Positions 1 to 8,793 of a DNA stretch of 64,000 nucleotides are shown here, piece by piece; positions within the stretch are counted from its first letter, which is position 1; every line of letters begins with the position of its first letter. A program made the position numbers and the translations under genes. The notes under the pieces were generated by a model. The model had not been told where the DNA came from. It saw only the letters and a list, made by a program, of their open reading frames with translations, and ran no database searches. Source of the stretch: Ceratorhiza oryzae-sativae (lineage: Eukaryota > Basidiomycota > Agaricomycetes > Cantharellales > Ceratobasidiaceae); assembly GCA_030998015.1 (NCBI GenBank), contig JARWMV010000240.1:1-64000 (forward strand), written 5' to 3'.

Positions 1-135
1 ACTATTCAATGGAACAGAAAATAGTACAATTTGGAGTGCATAAAAATTCAAGTATTTCACAATTTAATTACAGAGGCATTGCTTGAGGTTGGCAGAGCAG
101 ACTAAAATAATAGAAAATGTTAGTGATCCATAACA
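1..135 (-). repeat. S1-family LTR end, cut by the window start
   Basis: This matches the terminal sequence of the complete 1.3 kb S1 LTRs elsewhere in the window (for example 37406-37540) and ends in the same TAGTGATCCATAACA. It is joined directly to integrase sequence of element X1, so it is an insertion into that element. The rest of the LTR lies outside the window. Confidence 0.85.
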
Positions 136-630
136 TAAGTGCCTTAGGAATTTGGATGCAAAGTTGGGGCCATGGTCTGAGATTGTTTTCCATGGTAACC
201 CATGAAGTTTCCATACATATGTTAGGAACAGGTTGGTGCAATCCATAGCACTGGCTTCTGATTGGCATGGGATAAAGTGGACCATTTTTGTCAGGCAGTC
301 AACAACCATAAATATAGCATTGAACCCTTCTGACAGGGGTAGCCTGGTGATCAGATCATAGGTGATTTCCTCCCAAGGTTTTTCTGGTGCTGGTATTGGG
401 TTTAGGAGCCCTGGGGGAACCTGGTTGCTGTGCTTGTTCCTAATACAAGATTTGCAATGTGTGACATATTCATTGACTGATTTTTTCATTGACAACCATG
501 TATATTTGCAGTTTAACAATTCATATGTTCTGAACTGTCCTGGGTGTCCTGCAGCTGGGTTGTCATGACAGCTTTCAATGATCAGCTTGCAAAGTTCTTT
601 GTTATTTGGGACATAGATTTGGCCCTTGTA
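136..630 (-). pseudogene. X1 integrase remnant
   Basis: The minus strand encodes an integrase HHCC zinc-binding region (HDNPAAGH, then CKSCIRNK) followed by the start of the rve-type core, with PWEEITYDLITRLP and the conserved VVD..TKMVHFIPC stretch. The second catalytic aspartate is visible in TISDHGPNFAS. The core is cut at 135 by the S1 LTR. A stop separates it from the upstream RNase H end near position 631, where X2 has a different stop. Integrase would insert the cDNA; this copy cannot. Confidence 0.85.
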
Positions 631-2311
631 TCATAAAAGTCCTTTGTCCCATTCCCAATTTTTGACCTTTTCATTGTCATCTAGGGCTTTTAGCACTTTT
701 GACAGGTGCTTGTCCCCTGGGATAGTGTCCCTAATGAGTTGTTCCAGGTCATGGTCTGGTGTGATTGCTTGTAGCCACAATGATTTTAGTTCCAAAAATT
801 GGTTTTGCACAAGCAGAGCTTGGCTCTCACCCCCCTCTTTAGGGATGTGCCTTGACAGCCTAGAGAGTATGTCTGCCTGGCCATTCTTTGCCCCTTCAAT
901 GTATAGGATCTTGAATTTGAATCTGGACAGGAACTTGTGCCATCGTGTGACTTGGCCATTCAGTGGCTGATTTGTTTTCCAATATTCCAGATTTTTGTGA
1001 TCACAAACAATGTTTACTGGGTGTTTGGCCCCCTCTAGTAAGTGACACCAGTGTTTGAGGGCTTTTATAATTGCCAGCATTTCCTTGTTGTAAATATTGT
1101 AATTTCTTTCTGCCAGGACCATTGCCTTGGAGTAGTAGGAGATTGGGTGAAGCATTCCATCTTCTCCATATTGCAATAATACAGCACCTGTGGCATAGCC
1201 TGAGGCATTTGTTTCCAGAATAAATGGTTTGCTGGGTTCTGGCTGAATTAGGAGGGGGGCTTCTTTCAATTTCTGCTTCAGCAGGTTCCATGCCTGATCC
1301 CTTTCTTCTGTCCATTCCCATTTTACATCCTTCTTGACAAGTTCATAAAGACATTTTGTGATTTTCAAAAAGTCTTTTATGAAGTGCCTTAACCAGTTTG
1401 CAAACCCCAACCCTTCCAGGACTTCAGTTGGGTTGGTAGGGGTTGGCCATTCAACAGCTTTTTCGACCTTGGCTGGGTCTACTTTAATTCCCTGGGGAGT
1501 CACTACTATTCTCAGGTAATCAACTTTGGTGACATCAAAAACACATTTCTCCAGGGTGCAGTATAGGCCAGCTTCTTGGAGATGACGCAAGACTTCTTTG
1601 ACATGTTCATCATGTTCTTCTTGGTTTTTGGAGAATACTAATATGTTGTCCATATAGATTATAACATAAATGCCCTCAATATCTTGGAACTCTTCCCAGA
1701 TCATGGCCATGAAGGTTCCTGGTGTGTTCTTTTGGCCAAATTGCATGACTAAGGGCTCATACAGCCCATATTTGGTCTTAAAAGCAGCCTTCCATTTGTC
1801 TCCTTCCCAAATTCATATGAGGTTGAAACCCCACTTTAGATCAAACTTGGTGAATATCTTTGCCCCATGCAAAGTCTCCACAATATTGTTGATGTGTGGG
1901 AGTGGGTACACATTGGAGATGGTCATTTCATTTAGCTGCCAGTAGTCAATGCACATGCGCAGCTTCCCATTCATCTCTTTAACAAATATGACTGGGGATG
2001 CCATTGGTGACCTTGAGGGTCTGATATGCCCTGCTTTCAGTTGGCAGTCCAAGGTTTTGTGCAATTCTGCATCTTCCTTGACACCCACACTATATATGGG
2101 GCCATGCCTTGGCTTGGCATCCAGCTTTAAATCTATTTCCATATCCCACTTTCTATGGGGTGGTAATGGCTGGACATCATCTTCTTCAGCAAATATTTTC
2201 TGGAATTCTTTATATTTTGCTGGGAGGGAGTCTAAGGAGTCCAACTGGAGCTCCTTGGGTTTGTTTGCATGCACATGTAAGGGTTTTGTGATGCAGTGCT
2301 TCAAGCATATT
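631..2311 (-). pseudogene. X1 reverse transcriptase and RNase H remnant
   Basis: The fragment 2304-1813 carries the RT fingers (GHIRPSRSPMASPVIFVK, RMCIDYWQLN, FTKFDLKWGFN). After a frame break, 1746-631 carries the palm and the RNase H tether with ETNASGYATGAVL and CDHKNLEYW. The RT active site reads YMDN instead of YMDD, so the second catalytic aspartate is lost. RNase H has ETNAS where X2 has ETDAS. Both changes are G-to-A on the coding strand, matching the CpG/TpG decay of the region. The N-terminal side is interrupted by the S1 LTR at 2312. Confidence 0.88.
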
Positions 2312-3617
2312 TCTTATGGATCACTAACATTTTTCTATTATTTTAGTCTGCTCTGCCAACCTCAAGCGATGCCTCTGTAATTTTTCTTGAAATTAAATGA
2401 ATTTGTATGCATTTGAAATTGTACTATTTGTGTTCCATTAAATAGTACAAAATCTCCTCTTTCAATGCATATTTTATTGTGATTTTATCTTAAGAACTCA
2501 GAGAGATATAGAGGTTGCAATATTTCCTCTTATCAGGAGATATTGATTACAACGTTGCATCACTCATATCTTGGCAACTGCTTATGCTATCAAAGTGATC
2601 TTATGCTCTATCAATAGCTAATCTTTGGCAGTATCTGCTGCCTGAAGATTGTCACGATCCACCAGATCCTTGTGCCGGAATGGCCCAAAGATCCTTAGAA
2701 TCTTACTGGACCATCAATCAAGATCTAATGACTCCAGTGAGTCAGGGGAGCCTTCCAAATTGATCCAGAAGCTTCTTTGACTCACTTTATGACTCAATGA
2801 GATGTAGCCTCCATTCATTACATGTATATACTATGATAATATGATCTACAAGCCAATAGCAGGTCTCAGATGCATCAATGCCTTCAATCCACACCCTGTC
2901 TTTACTCTTTTATCCTATACTGGGCTAGGGTGTACCCCAAGTATAGCAGTACCCTCTTTTGATGATCACACTGGCATGCATGTATCTATTTGTCTCTGGA
3001 ATGCCCTCCTCAGGGTATAAAAGGACCTCCTCTGAGGCCCTTCCAGACAACCCTCCTCTACTCAACCCAGACTGGTTATTGGTTTCTTTTTCTCTTTCTA
3101 TTTTTCTATTGTCTGTGTGTGATTTATTATATAACTAGTACTGAGGAATAAAGTACCATATTAGTTATATATGGTCTGATTCATTGTATCTTATATACAG
3201 AGATATATAAGGATACAATATTGCCTGATTGAGTGTGACATTAAGTACCAGCTATAAGAGGAAATCTAAGTACCTGTAGCTGAGGAAGTACATGCATTAG
3301 GCAGCCCAACATCTATCCTATAAGCTATTGCTTAAGTCTAGCATTAAGATTAGTATCAGTTAGTCCAAGTGACTAGGGCTGAACTACATTTAAGATATCT
3401 AAGGGAACCTGACTGTAGTAGTCTTGCTCTTTATACCTATAAATTAGTCAGTTTACACTGTGAAAGATTAAGACTACCTTGAGTGTTACTTGATCACATT
3501 GCAACTACTTTGAGCCTTCTTACTCTAGTCTAAGAAGTAATGAGTACAATTAGAGTATACTAACATATCTACATTTGCTTAAGCTCTAGATATTCAAGTG
3601 TACCCTGACCTGTAACA
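2312..3617 (+). repeat. S1 solo LTR (1306 bp) in X1 pol, target duplication atatt
   Basis: It starts at a mutated TGTTATGG (now TCTTATGG) and ends CCTGACCTGTAACA. The 5-bp duplication atatt flanks it (2307-2311 and 3618-3622). Removing it joins X1 pol to the arrangement seen uninterrupted in X2 near 33855. A TATAAAAGG promoter motif near 3016 sets the plus orientation. No internal element sequence is present, so it is a solo LTR. Confidence 0.93.
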
Positions 3618-4119
3618 ATATTGGTGAGTTGAATTTCATGTCCTTTCCATCCCAATCAATGTCAGGGTTATGGAATTTGAGCCATGACATGCCCAGGACT
3701 AAATCATTTTTGCCAATGTTCACAATGTAAGCACTGAGAATTTCTTGGTGCTCCTGAATGCACAACTCAAAGGTGCAATAGTGGGTCACAGACCCTGAGT
3801 TGATCTCCCTTCCATTGATTACTTGTAGGTTTTTTGGCGTTTTTAGGGAGACAGTAGGGATATGATATTGTTTAACAAGGTCTTCATGGATAAATATTGA
3901 TGTGGCCCCTGAATCAATCATGGCCCATCCATTGAATTTTTTCATATTATATGCAGACTTGTGTTTGAGGGTTATGTGCAGTGGGAATGCATGAAAGAAA
4001 AACTGAAGTTGTGATTGGTTTCCTAACAACATACATTCTATTTCCATATTTTTATTTTCATTCTGCGCATTTTGTAACATAGTGCCCAAGACCACCCCCC
4101 TGGCACAGTTTGAGCACAT
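3618..4119 (-). pseudogene. X1 retroviral-type aspartic protease
   Basis: The open frame from 4119 encodes a pepsin-like retroelement protease with the active-site triad in AMIDSGATSIFIHEDLV and a downstream ILSAYIVNIGKNDLVLGMSWL flap and C-terminal segment. It overlaps the end of gag by about 80 nt in the -1 frame. X2 has the same frame relation, so pro-pol was probably expressed by -1 frameshifting. The open frame runs into the S1 LTR at 3617, which separates it from RT. Confidence 0.87.
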
Positions 4120-5504
4120 TCTTTTACTGACTCATTGTTGGTTGTTTCTACATCCTCCACAACTGCTTTGTAACCTGACATCTTGGCTGAAGGGCACTTA
4201 GTGGCAATATGACCACATCCTCCACAGTTATAGCAGGTATTTGTTCCTTTCCCTTTTCCTGCACTATCCAGGTCCATTGCATTGGGATCCTTTGCCTTGG
4301 GGGCTGCCAGTGGGTGATTGTCCTTCTTTATGTCCTTGAAGGATTCTTGTACATTGGAATTGCTACCATCATAGCAAACAGTGGGAACAGTGAAGCCCTT
4401 GGCATTGGGCCCAATGGCCACAATTTTGCCCTTGACTGCCCTGCTGTCCTTGATCTTGTATATCCACTCCCCATTCTTGAATTTCTCTTTTTGGGGATTG
4501 CTTTGGGAGATAGTTGTTGGCCTGCTGGGTGAGGCATTGTTGCTGTTGGACTTGTTACCCCCATGGGATGTCCTTTTGCTACCAAATGAAATGAGGTGGC
4601 AGTTGATCTCCAGGGCTTGCTGAGTGAGCTGGGCAAAGGTTTTGGTGTGGGGGTCATAATTTTGGGCCACCATGCTGTCTGTTATGTCTGATGATAGACC
4701 ATCATAAAACTGGTCACACATGGCTGCATCATTGTAGTTGAGCCCTGTTGAATATAAATTGAATAGGGTGAGGTAATCCTGAACTGTCTTGGATTGTTTC
4801 AGTTTCCGCCACTTGTTGCAGTTATTTTTGGTGCAGTTCAGGTCCCCATAACAGGTGGTAAACTCCTGCCAAAACAGGTTGGCATCATGAAGCCATGGGA
4901 TTGCAGTTCCAGGGTTTAAAATTTCAAATTCCTCATATGAGTTAACCCATTCAGCAGCAGATCCTTTGAGGTAGGACATAATGAAGGCAACCACCTGGTC
5001 AGCAGAGTGCCCACTCATATTTGTATTGATATATTGCACACATGCAATCCTGAATGAGATGGTGTCTTCATGCTTTGTGCCATCAAATTTTTGGGGAGCA
5101 GCCATCTTAACTTTTGCAGTTGATCTGCTAGAGGGAGTGGCGGCTGCTGGTTGTGGCTGAGTTGTGCTTGAGGAAGGTTGTACTTGGGCAATGCTGGTGC
5201 CACCCAAGGTGTGGATTTGCACTTTGATGCACATGATGGTGGTTTGAAGGATCACTAACATGCTGACTAGGTTGTTAACATTGGTGGCCAGCCTGGCCAT
5301 GTCAGCATCTATCTTTGCTTGGTTAGTTGTGAGCTTTGCCTTGAGCAAGTCTGTGTAGGTTTTGTTGTTATGTTCAACATCCCCAATATCATTTTGGAGG
5401 TTGTTGGTTTGTTCTTGCAGTTCATCCATTGACTGAAGCATGTAGACCACTTTGTCTCCATCAGACATATTTGCCCAAGCGGGGGCAGGAGTTGGCGATG
5501 CCAT
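4038..5504 (-). CDS. X1 Gag protein
   Basis: A 488-residue open frame from the ATG at 5504. The N-terminal third is coiled-coil-like and Q/N rich. The middle is a Ty3-type capsid region (YLKGSAAEWVNSYEEF, FKNCYGDLN-like and VQDYLTLFNLYSTGL stretches). Near the C-terminus lies a CCHC zinc knuckle, CYNCGGCGHIATKC, which would bind element RNA. It would form the virus-like particle. This is the only long intact frame in X1. The homologous X2 gag has stops and is interrupted twice. Confidence 0.88.
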   Translation of the reverse strand: MASPTPAPAWANMSDGDKVVYMLQSMDELQEQTNNLQNDIGDVEHNNKTYTDLLKAKLTTNQAKIDADMARLATNVNNLVSMLVILQTTIMCIKVQIHTLGGTSIAQVQPSSSTTQPQPAAATPSSRSTAKVKMAAPQKFDGTKHEDTISFRIACVQYINTNMSGHSADQVVAFIMSYLKGSAAEWVNSYEEFEILNPGTAIPWLHDANLFWQEFTTCYGDLNCTKNNCNKWRKLKQSKTVQDYLTLFNLYSTGLNYNDAAMCDQFYDGLSSDITDSMVAQNYDPHTKTFAQLTQQALEINCHLISFGSKRTSHGGNKSNSNNASPSRPTTISQSNPQKEKFKNGEWIYKIKDSRAVKGKIVAIGPNAKGFTVPTVCYDGSNSNVQESFKDIKKDNHPLAAPKAKDPNAMDLDSAGKGKGTNTCYNCGGCGHIATKCPSAKMSGYKAVVEDVETTNNESVKECAQTVPGGWSWALCYKMRRMKIKIWK

Positions 5505-5882
5505 TTCAAAAAGGACTCAGATGGATTCTAGAGGTGACAGAGACGATAAGGAAGTACAGGAAATTGAGAGTTATTTTGATAGTAGACAATTTCTATTCCT
5601 CACACAAGTCTATAAATTTTGAAGTTTTCAATTCCCCCAAACCTCAACCATGTGTTGTCCAAATCCCAACTTTTGGTGTCCTGACAACAATATGGGCGTT
5701 CCACCCTTTTCAGTTTAATTTGGTCCTGAAGGAGGGCTTCCTTGGGGAGAATTGACTTGGGCTGCTGGAAGGGGTGCTTCTTCCTGAATTGGCAAGCCTG
5801 TGCCACTTAAAAAGGTAGGATGAGGGAGGTCTGACAGCATTGAGAAGACAGGGGGGGTGTACTCATGGGGTGCAGTTGTTTC
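5505..5882. other. X1 spacer between extra ORF and gag
   Basis: About 380 bp with no convincing coding frame. The same spacer recurs in X2 (37596-37976), so it is part of the element. Apart from a pyrimidine-rich stretch, nothing specific is visible. Confidence 0.5.
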
Positions 5883-6468
5883 TCAGACTATTGCTTCTAG
5901 TCTGAGGTGGTCTTGGAGGAGGGATAGATAGTCCTCCTGATGTTCATGCAAACGCTCAGTTAGGTATGCACAGTGGGCCTCGGCTTTGTGAAAATTTTCA
6001 CAAGTTTCTTTGTACTTATTTCGGTAATAATGATACCTGTCCTGGAAGTTTTCAATGGTGTTTAACAGGTGATGAAGAAGTTGTTGGCCAAGGTTCTCCA
6101 GCTTATAGCTGGTTGCAGGGGATGGTGTAGTAGTATAAAAATTTGTCCTTTTTAGGACAGTAGGGGCAGCGTGCAGGGAAGGTGGCTCCGTTTGCTTGGT
6201 GGCAAATTTTGCACTCAGGGGCACCCAGCTTGGTAATGAAGGCTTGTTGGGCTTGTCCAACTTTCTGGGGGCAGACTTTGACAATTATTACTTGGTTAAA
6301 ATTGATGTGCCTGGCCTCTTCAAGGATATCTTCAACCAAATTGAGGGTGAAGCAATGGATAGACAGGTGTCCAAACCACCTACACAAATGGCAGCACTGG
6401 TCTTCTGTAAAAGGTTGTGCCACTTGAGGGCCATGCATTCCGTCAGAGACATACTCAAGCAAGAGCAA
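5883..6468 (-). pseudogene. X1 extra ORF upstream of gag: zinc-knuckle plus coiled-coil protein in two overlapping frames
   Basis: Frame a (6468-6103) has a knuckle-like CHLCRWFGHLSIHC and a second Cys cluster, CKICHQANGATFPARCPYC. Frame b (6284-5883) has a helical, coiled-coil-like region rich in heptads and E/H/L residues. Frame b is +1 relative to a. X2 has the same two frames, in the same relation and overlapping at the same place (38517-38197 and 38354-37977). It may be one protein made by frameshifting or splicing, or two proteins. The position before gag is not a standard Ty3/gypsy slot. No function is assigned. Confidence 0.6.
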
Positions 6469-6830
6469 GATAAAAAGAAAAATAGACCCTTTCCCAAGTC
6501 TATTGGAATAGGAAGGTGACCACTGTTGCTCAACTACTTAAGGGCAATGAGCAACCCCACCTCTTGTTGATGAAAGAGATTAGAGAACTGAAGCTTGTTA
6601 CAATGTGTGAGGGACCCAACCTTTGGTCAGTGAGCAGCCACGTCTGTGAAGACCAGTAGCACTTCAACTGATATAGGTATGCAAGGTTTCACAGAGGCAC
6701 ATATAGGGCAACAATGTCTCATGGCTGTGGATAGGTGGAGTGGGATTGGGGAAGGCAATGGGGAGTTATCTCAAGACAATGCCAATGGTGTTCCAGACAT
6801 ATCCCAGATGACACTGAGACTTACAATTGA

Positions 6831-6844
6831 CAAGAACTTGACCT
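6831..6844 (-). promoter_or_regulatory. X1 self-priming primer-binding site
   Basis: CAAGAACTTGACCT lies 2 nt from the 5' LTR. Its exact 14-nt reverse complement, AGGTCAAGTTCTTG, is inside the LTR at 6914-6927, just downstream of the minus-strand TATATAA. A transcript 5' end could therefore anneal here. No tRNA-like TGG start was seen. Confidence 0.65.
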
Positions 6845-6846
6845 AA

Positions 6847-7222
6847 TGTCAACAATAACAAGTCAGGCAACAAGGAAAATAGTAAGAAAAGAAAAGAACT
6901 TGTATTTGATGAGAGGTCAAGTTCTTGAGGAGTCCTCTGCAAACTTGACCTGGTTTATATACATAGTACAAGCCACATCATAACAAACAAGTCTGTACAG
7001 TGAGTCACAACTGATAAGAGATAGAAGCAGTAGAAGCAACTGCGGAACTGTGGAATTTCACATTGGAGTTGAAATACATCTTGGTTATCAGTCTGGAACA
7101 TCCCCTGAATCACATGACACAGATATACCATAAAAGGCAAGTATGTTTTGAAGATGATCTCATAAAATGTAATAAATCAAGGAAATATTGTAGAGTGGAT
7201 ATATGCATGTCAGTTTGTGACA
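6847..7222 (-). repeat. X1 5' LTR (376 bp)
   Basis: It begins TGTCAACAATAACAAGTC and ends GTTTGTGACA, and it matches the LTRs of X2. It contains the minus-strand TATATAA and the primer complement. It abuts a Y-family LTR fragment on the right, showing that X1 landed in that LTR. Confidence 0.88.
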
Positions 7223-7393
7223 CCACAAGCACATAAGTGCATACAGTATCAAGCCACAAGACAGTAGACACACATAAGGCCTCAGGCCCAGACATGCCAT
7301 GCATCAGCAGTAGCCAGGACATAGCCCAGACCCAGTAATGGCATTAGCCACTTGTAAAGCAAAGTCCAACAACTGCTTTCAGAGGTTGTGACA
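7223..7393 (-). repeat. Y-family LTR fragment, inverted
   Basis: The reverse complement aligns throughout with the first about 170 bp of the complete Y LTR at 44201-44924, starting TGTCACAACCTCTGAAAGC. It is fused directly to truncated Y integrase. Because Y is coded on the minus strand, a normal 3' LTR would have the opposite orientation, so this junction is rearranged. Confidence 0.7.
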
Positions 7394-7701
7394 TGTAATG
7401 CCTCAGATATCCTTCAACAACTTGGTTTGCCCTTTCAGATTGGCCATTGGTTTGGGGGCAGTATGCTGTTGAGTATGAAGGTTTGATATCCAGGCATTTG
7501 TAGAGATGTCATAGGAATTGTGAGGCAAAGTTCAGTCCTGGATCTGAGATGGTTTTCCTTGGTAGACTGTGTAACTTCCACATGTAAGTGATGAATAGGT
7601 TTGCACAGTCCTTGGCTGATGCTTCTGACTGGATGGGGACAAAGTGGACCATTTTCATCAGATGGTCTACTATTGTGAATATTGCATCAAAACACTCTGA
7701 T
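7394..7701 (-). pseudogene. Element Y integrase, distal piece
   Basis: The minus strand encodes an integrase core (FDAIFTIVDHLMKMVHFVP, TISDPGLNFASQFL, then NQVVEGYLRHY) related to X. It is cut on the right by R1. The reading frame resumes at 18194 on the far side of R1. On the left it fuses to an LTR fragment, so the integrase C-terminus is deleted. Confidence 0.82.
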
Positions 7702-8484
7702 TGTCGTGACCCTCTGGAGGCTCCCTTGTGGAGCACTTAAGTAGTGGCTGCATTGACGGTTTGGTATTTATGCAGGATGTATTGAGCGTTCTAGTTACAG
7801 TGTTTGCTATGGTCTATGGTGGTTGACAAGATAAAGCAAGCTGAGGCGTCCAGTCTTGCTTTATCCTCCTTATATATACCTGTGGCTGCGGTGGCTGCGG
7901 ACGTATTATCTAAGCACACTCCGCAGTAGGTGTAGGTTATGTACAGTACTATGGGTTAGGTAATTGTTTGTCTTAAGTTTGTGCAGCTCCAAATCTTATA
8001 GAGCCACGCGAGGTCCGAGGGGTAGGCGCTGAGGTCACGTGATCCTGCCGTAAGCGCCAAGATCACGTGACAACTCGCTCCTTGCTCCAAGTAACATGGG
8101 AGAGAAATGCTGGAGCGAGTTCAGGGTAACAACTGTAAGCGCTGAGGTCACGTGACCCTTTGGTAAGCGCCAGGATCACGTGACAACTCACTCCTCGCTC
8201 CAAGTAACAAGGGAGAGAAATGCTGGAGCGAGTTCAGGGTAACCACCGTAGGCGCTGAGGTCACGTGATCATGCTGTAAGCGCCAAGGTCACGTGATAAC
8301 TCGCTCCTCGCTCCAAGTAACATGGGAGAGAAATGCTGGAGCGAGTTCAGGGGAACCACCGTAAGCGCTGGCTAAGCGCCGAGGTCACGTGACCTTGTTT
8401 ATGGCTTGTTCCGCTTAGGAAAAATGCCATAAATCTGTAGAAATATTTGGTTGTTTTGTTATGTCCGTTTGACGGGTCATAACA
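7702..8484 (-). repeat. R1 3' LTR (783 bp)
   Basis: Ends TGTCGTGACC...GGTCATAACA. It has the same ends as the LTR at 17525-18193 but is 114 bp longer, because it holds three instead of two copies of an internal 113-bp repeat. It borders a polypurine tract on the coding side, so it is the 3' LTR. Confidence 0.93.
8022..8360. repeat. Three tandem 113-bp repeats in the R1 LTR
   Basis: Each unit starts GTA(A/G)GCGCTGAGGTCACGTGA and holds two CACGTGA palindromic boxes plus GGGAGAGAAATGCTGGAGCGAG. The 5' LTR has two units (17844-18069). CACGTG is an E-box-type motif; a role in promoter control is inference only. Confidence 0.85.
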
Positions 8485-8498
8485 TTATCCCCCCCTTT
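8485..8498 (-). promoter_or_regulatory. R1 polypurine tract
   Basis: TTATCCCCCCCTTT reads AAAGGGGGGGATAA on the coding strand directly before the 3' LTR, the position where plus-strand DNA synthesis would be primed. R2 has the same tract at 20586. Confidence 0.75.
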
Positions 8499-8549
8499 GG
8501 ACATGTCTTGGGGGACCTCGAGACATGGTTTAGTTCCTTATGCAAAAGG

Positions 8550-8676
8550 AATCTCATGCACCAAGGAGGTTAAGGGCGCTGGACTCGAACCGACGACCTT
8601 TCGGCTGATTCAGTATCGTTCGATGAGGTCAGGCTGAGTCAGGCTAGACCCCTTAACCTCTCCGTTACATGAGATT
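8550..8676 (-). repeat. Foldback with tRNA-like 3' half beside the polypurine tract
   Basis: Outer arms AATCTCATG (8550-8558) and CATGAGATT (8668-8676) and inner arms GAGGTTAAGGG (8566-8576) and CCCTTAACCTC (8650-8660) are exactly complementary. On the minus strand GGTTCGAGTCC (8591-8581) is a perfect pol III B-box placed as in a tRNA T-arm. A believable anticodon stem cannot be drawn and the T-stem has a mismatch, so it is tRNA-like rather than a tRNA. R2 keeps the whole foldback (20651-20777). Confidence 0.55.
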
Positions 8677-8793
8677 GTTTTTCTTTTCTTTGTTGTGGAG
8701 GTTATTTAGGGGTGAGGATTTGTCTGCTTCTTCTCAGAAAGCCCCAACTGTTTGGATGGGCATAGCAGAAGTTGTACAGTACCATAAATTATT

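Larger units (their letters stand above)
1..7222 (-). mobile_element. X1: Ty3/gypsy retrotransposon, degenerate, 3' end outside window
   Basis: Read on the minus strand the order is 5' LTR (7222-6847), self-priming site, extra zinc-knuckle ORF, gag, protease, RT-RNase H and integrase, which is Ty3/gypsy order. The 3' end with any chromodomain and the 3' LTR lies before position 1. S1 LTRs interrupt it at 1-135 and 2312-3617. Stops and frame breaks, and YMDN in place of YMDD in RT, show that it is dead. X2 (30521-39307) is a second copy. Confidence 0.9.

Noticed and set aside
8566..8660. A functional tRNA gene
   Set aside because: The B-box is perfect but no anticodon stem pairs, the T-stem has a mismatch and the A-box is poor; kept only as a tRNA-like foldback.
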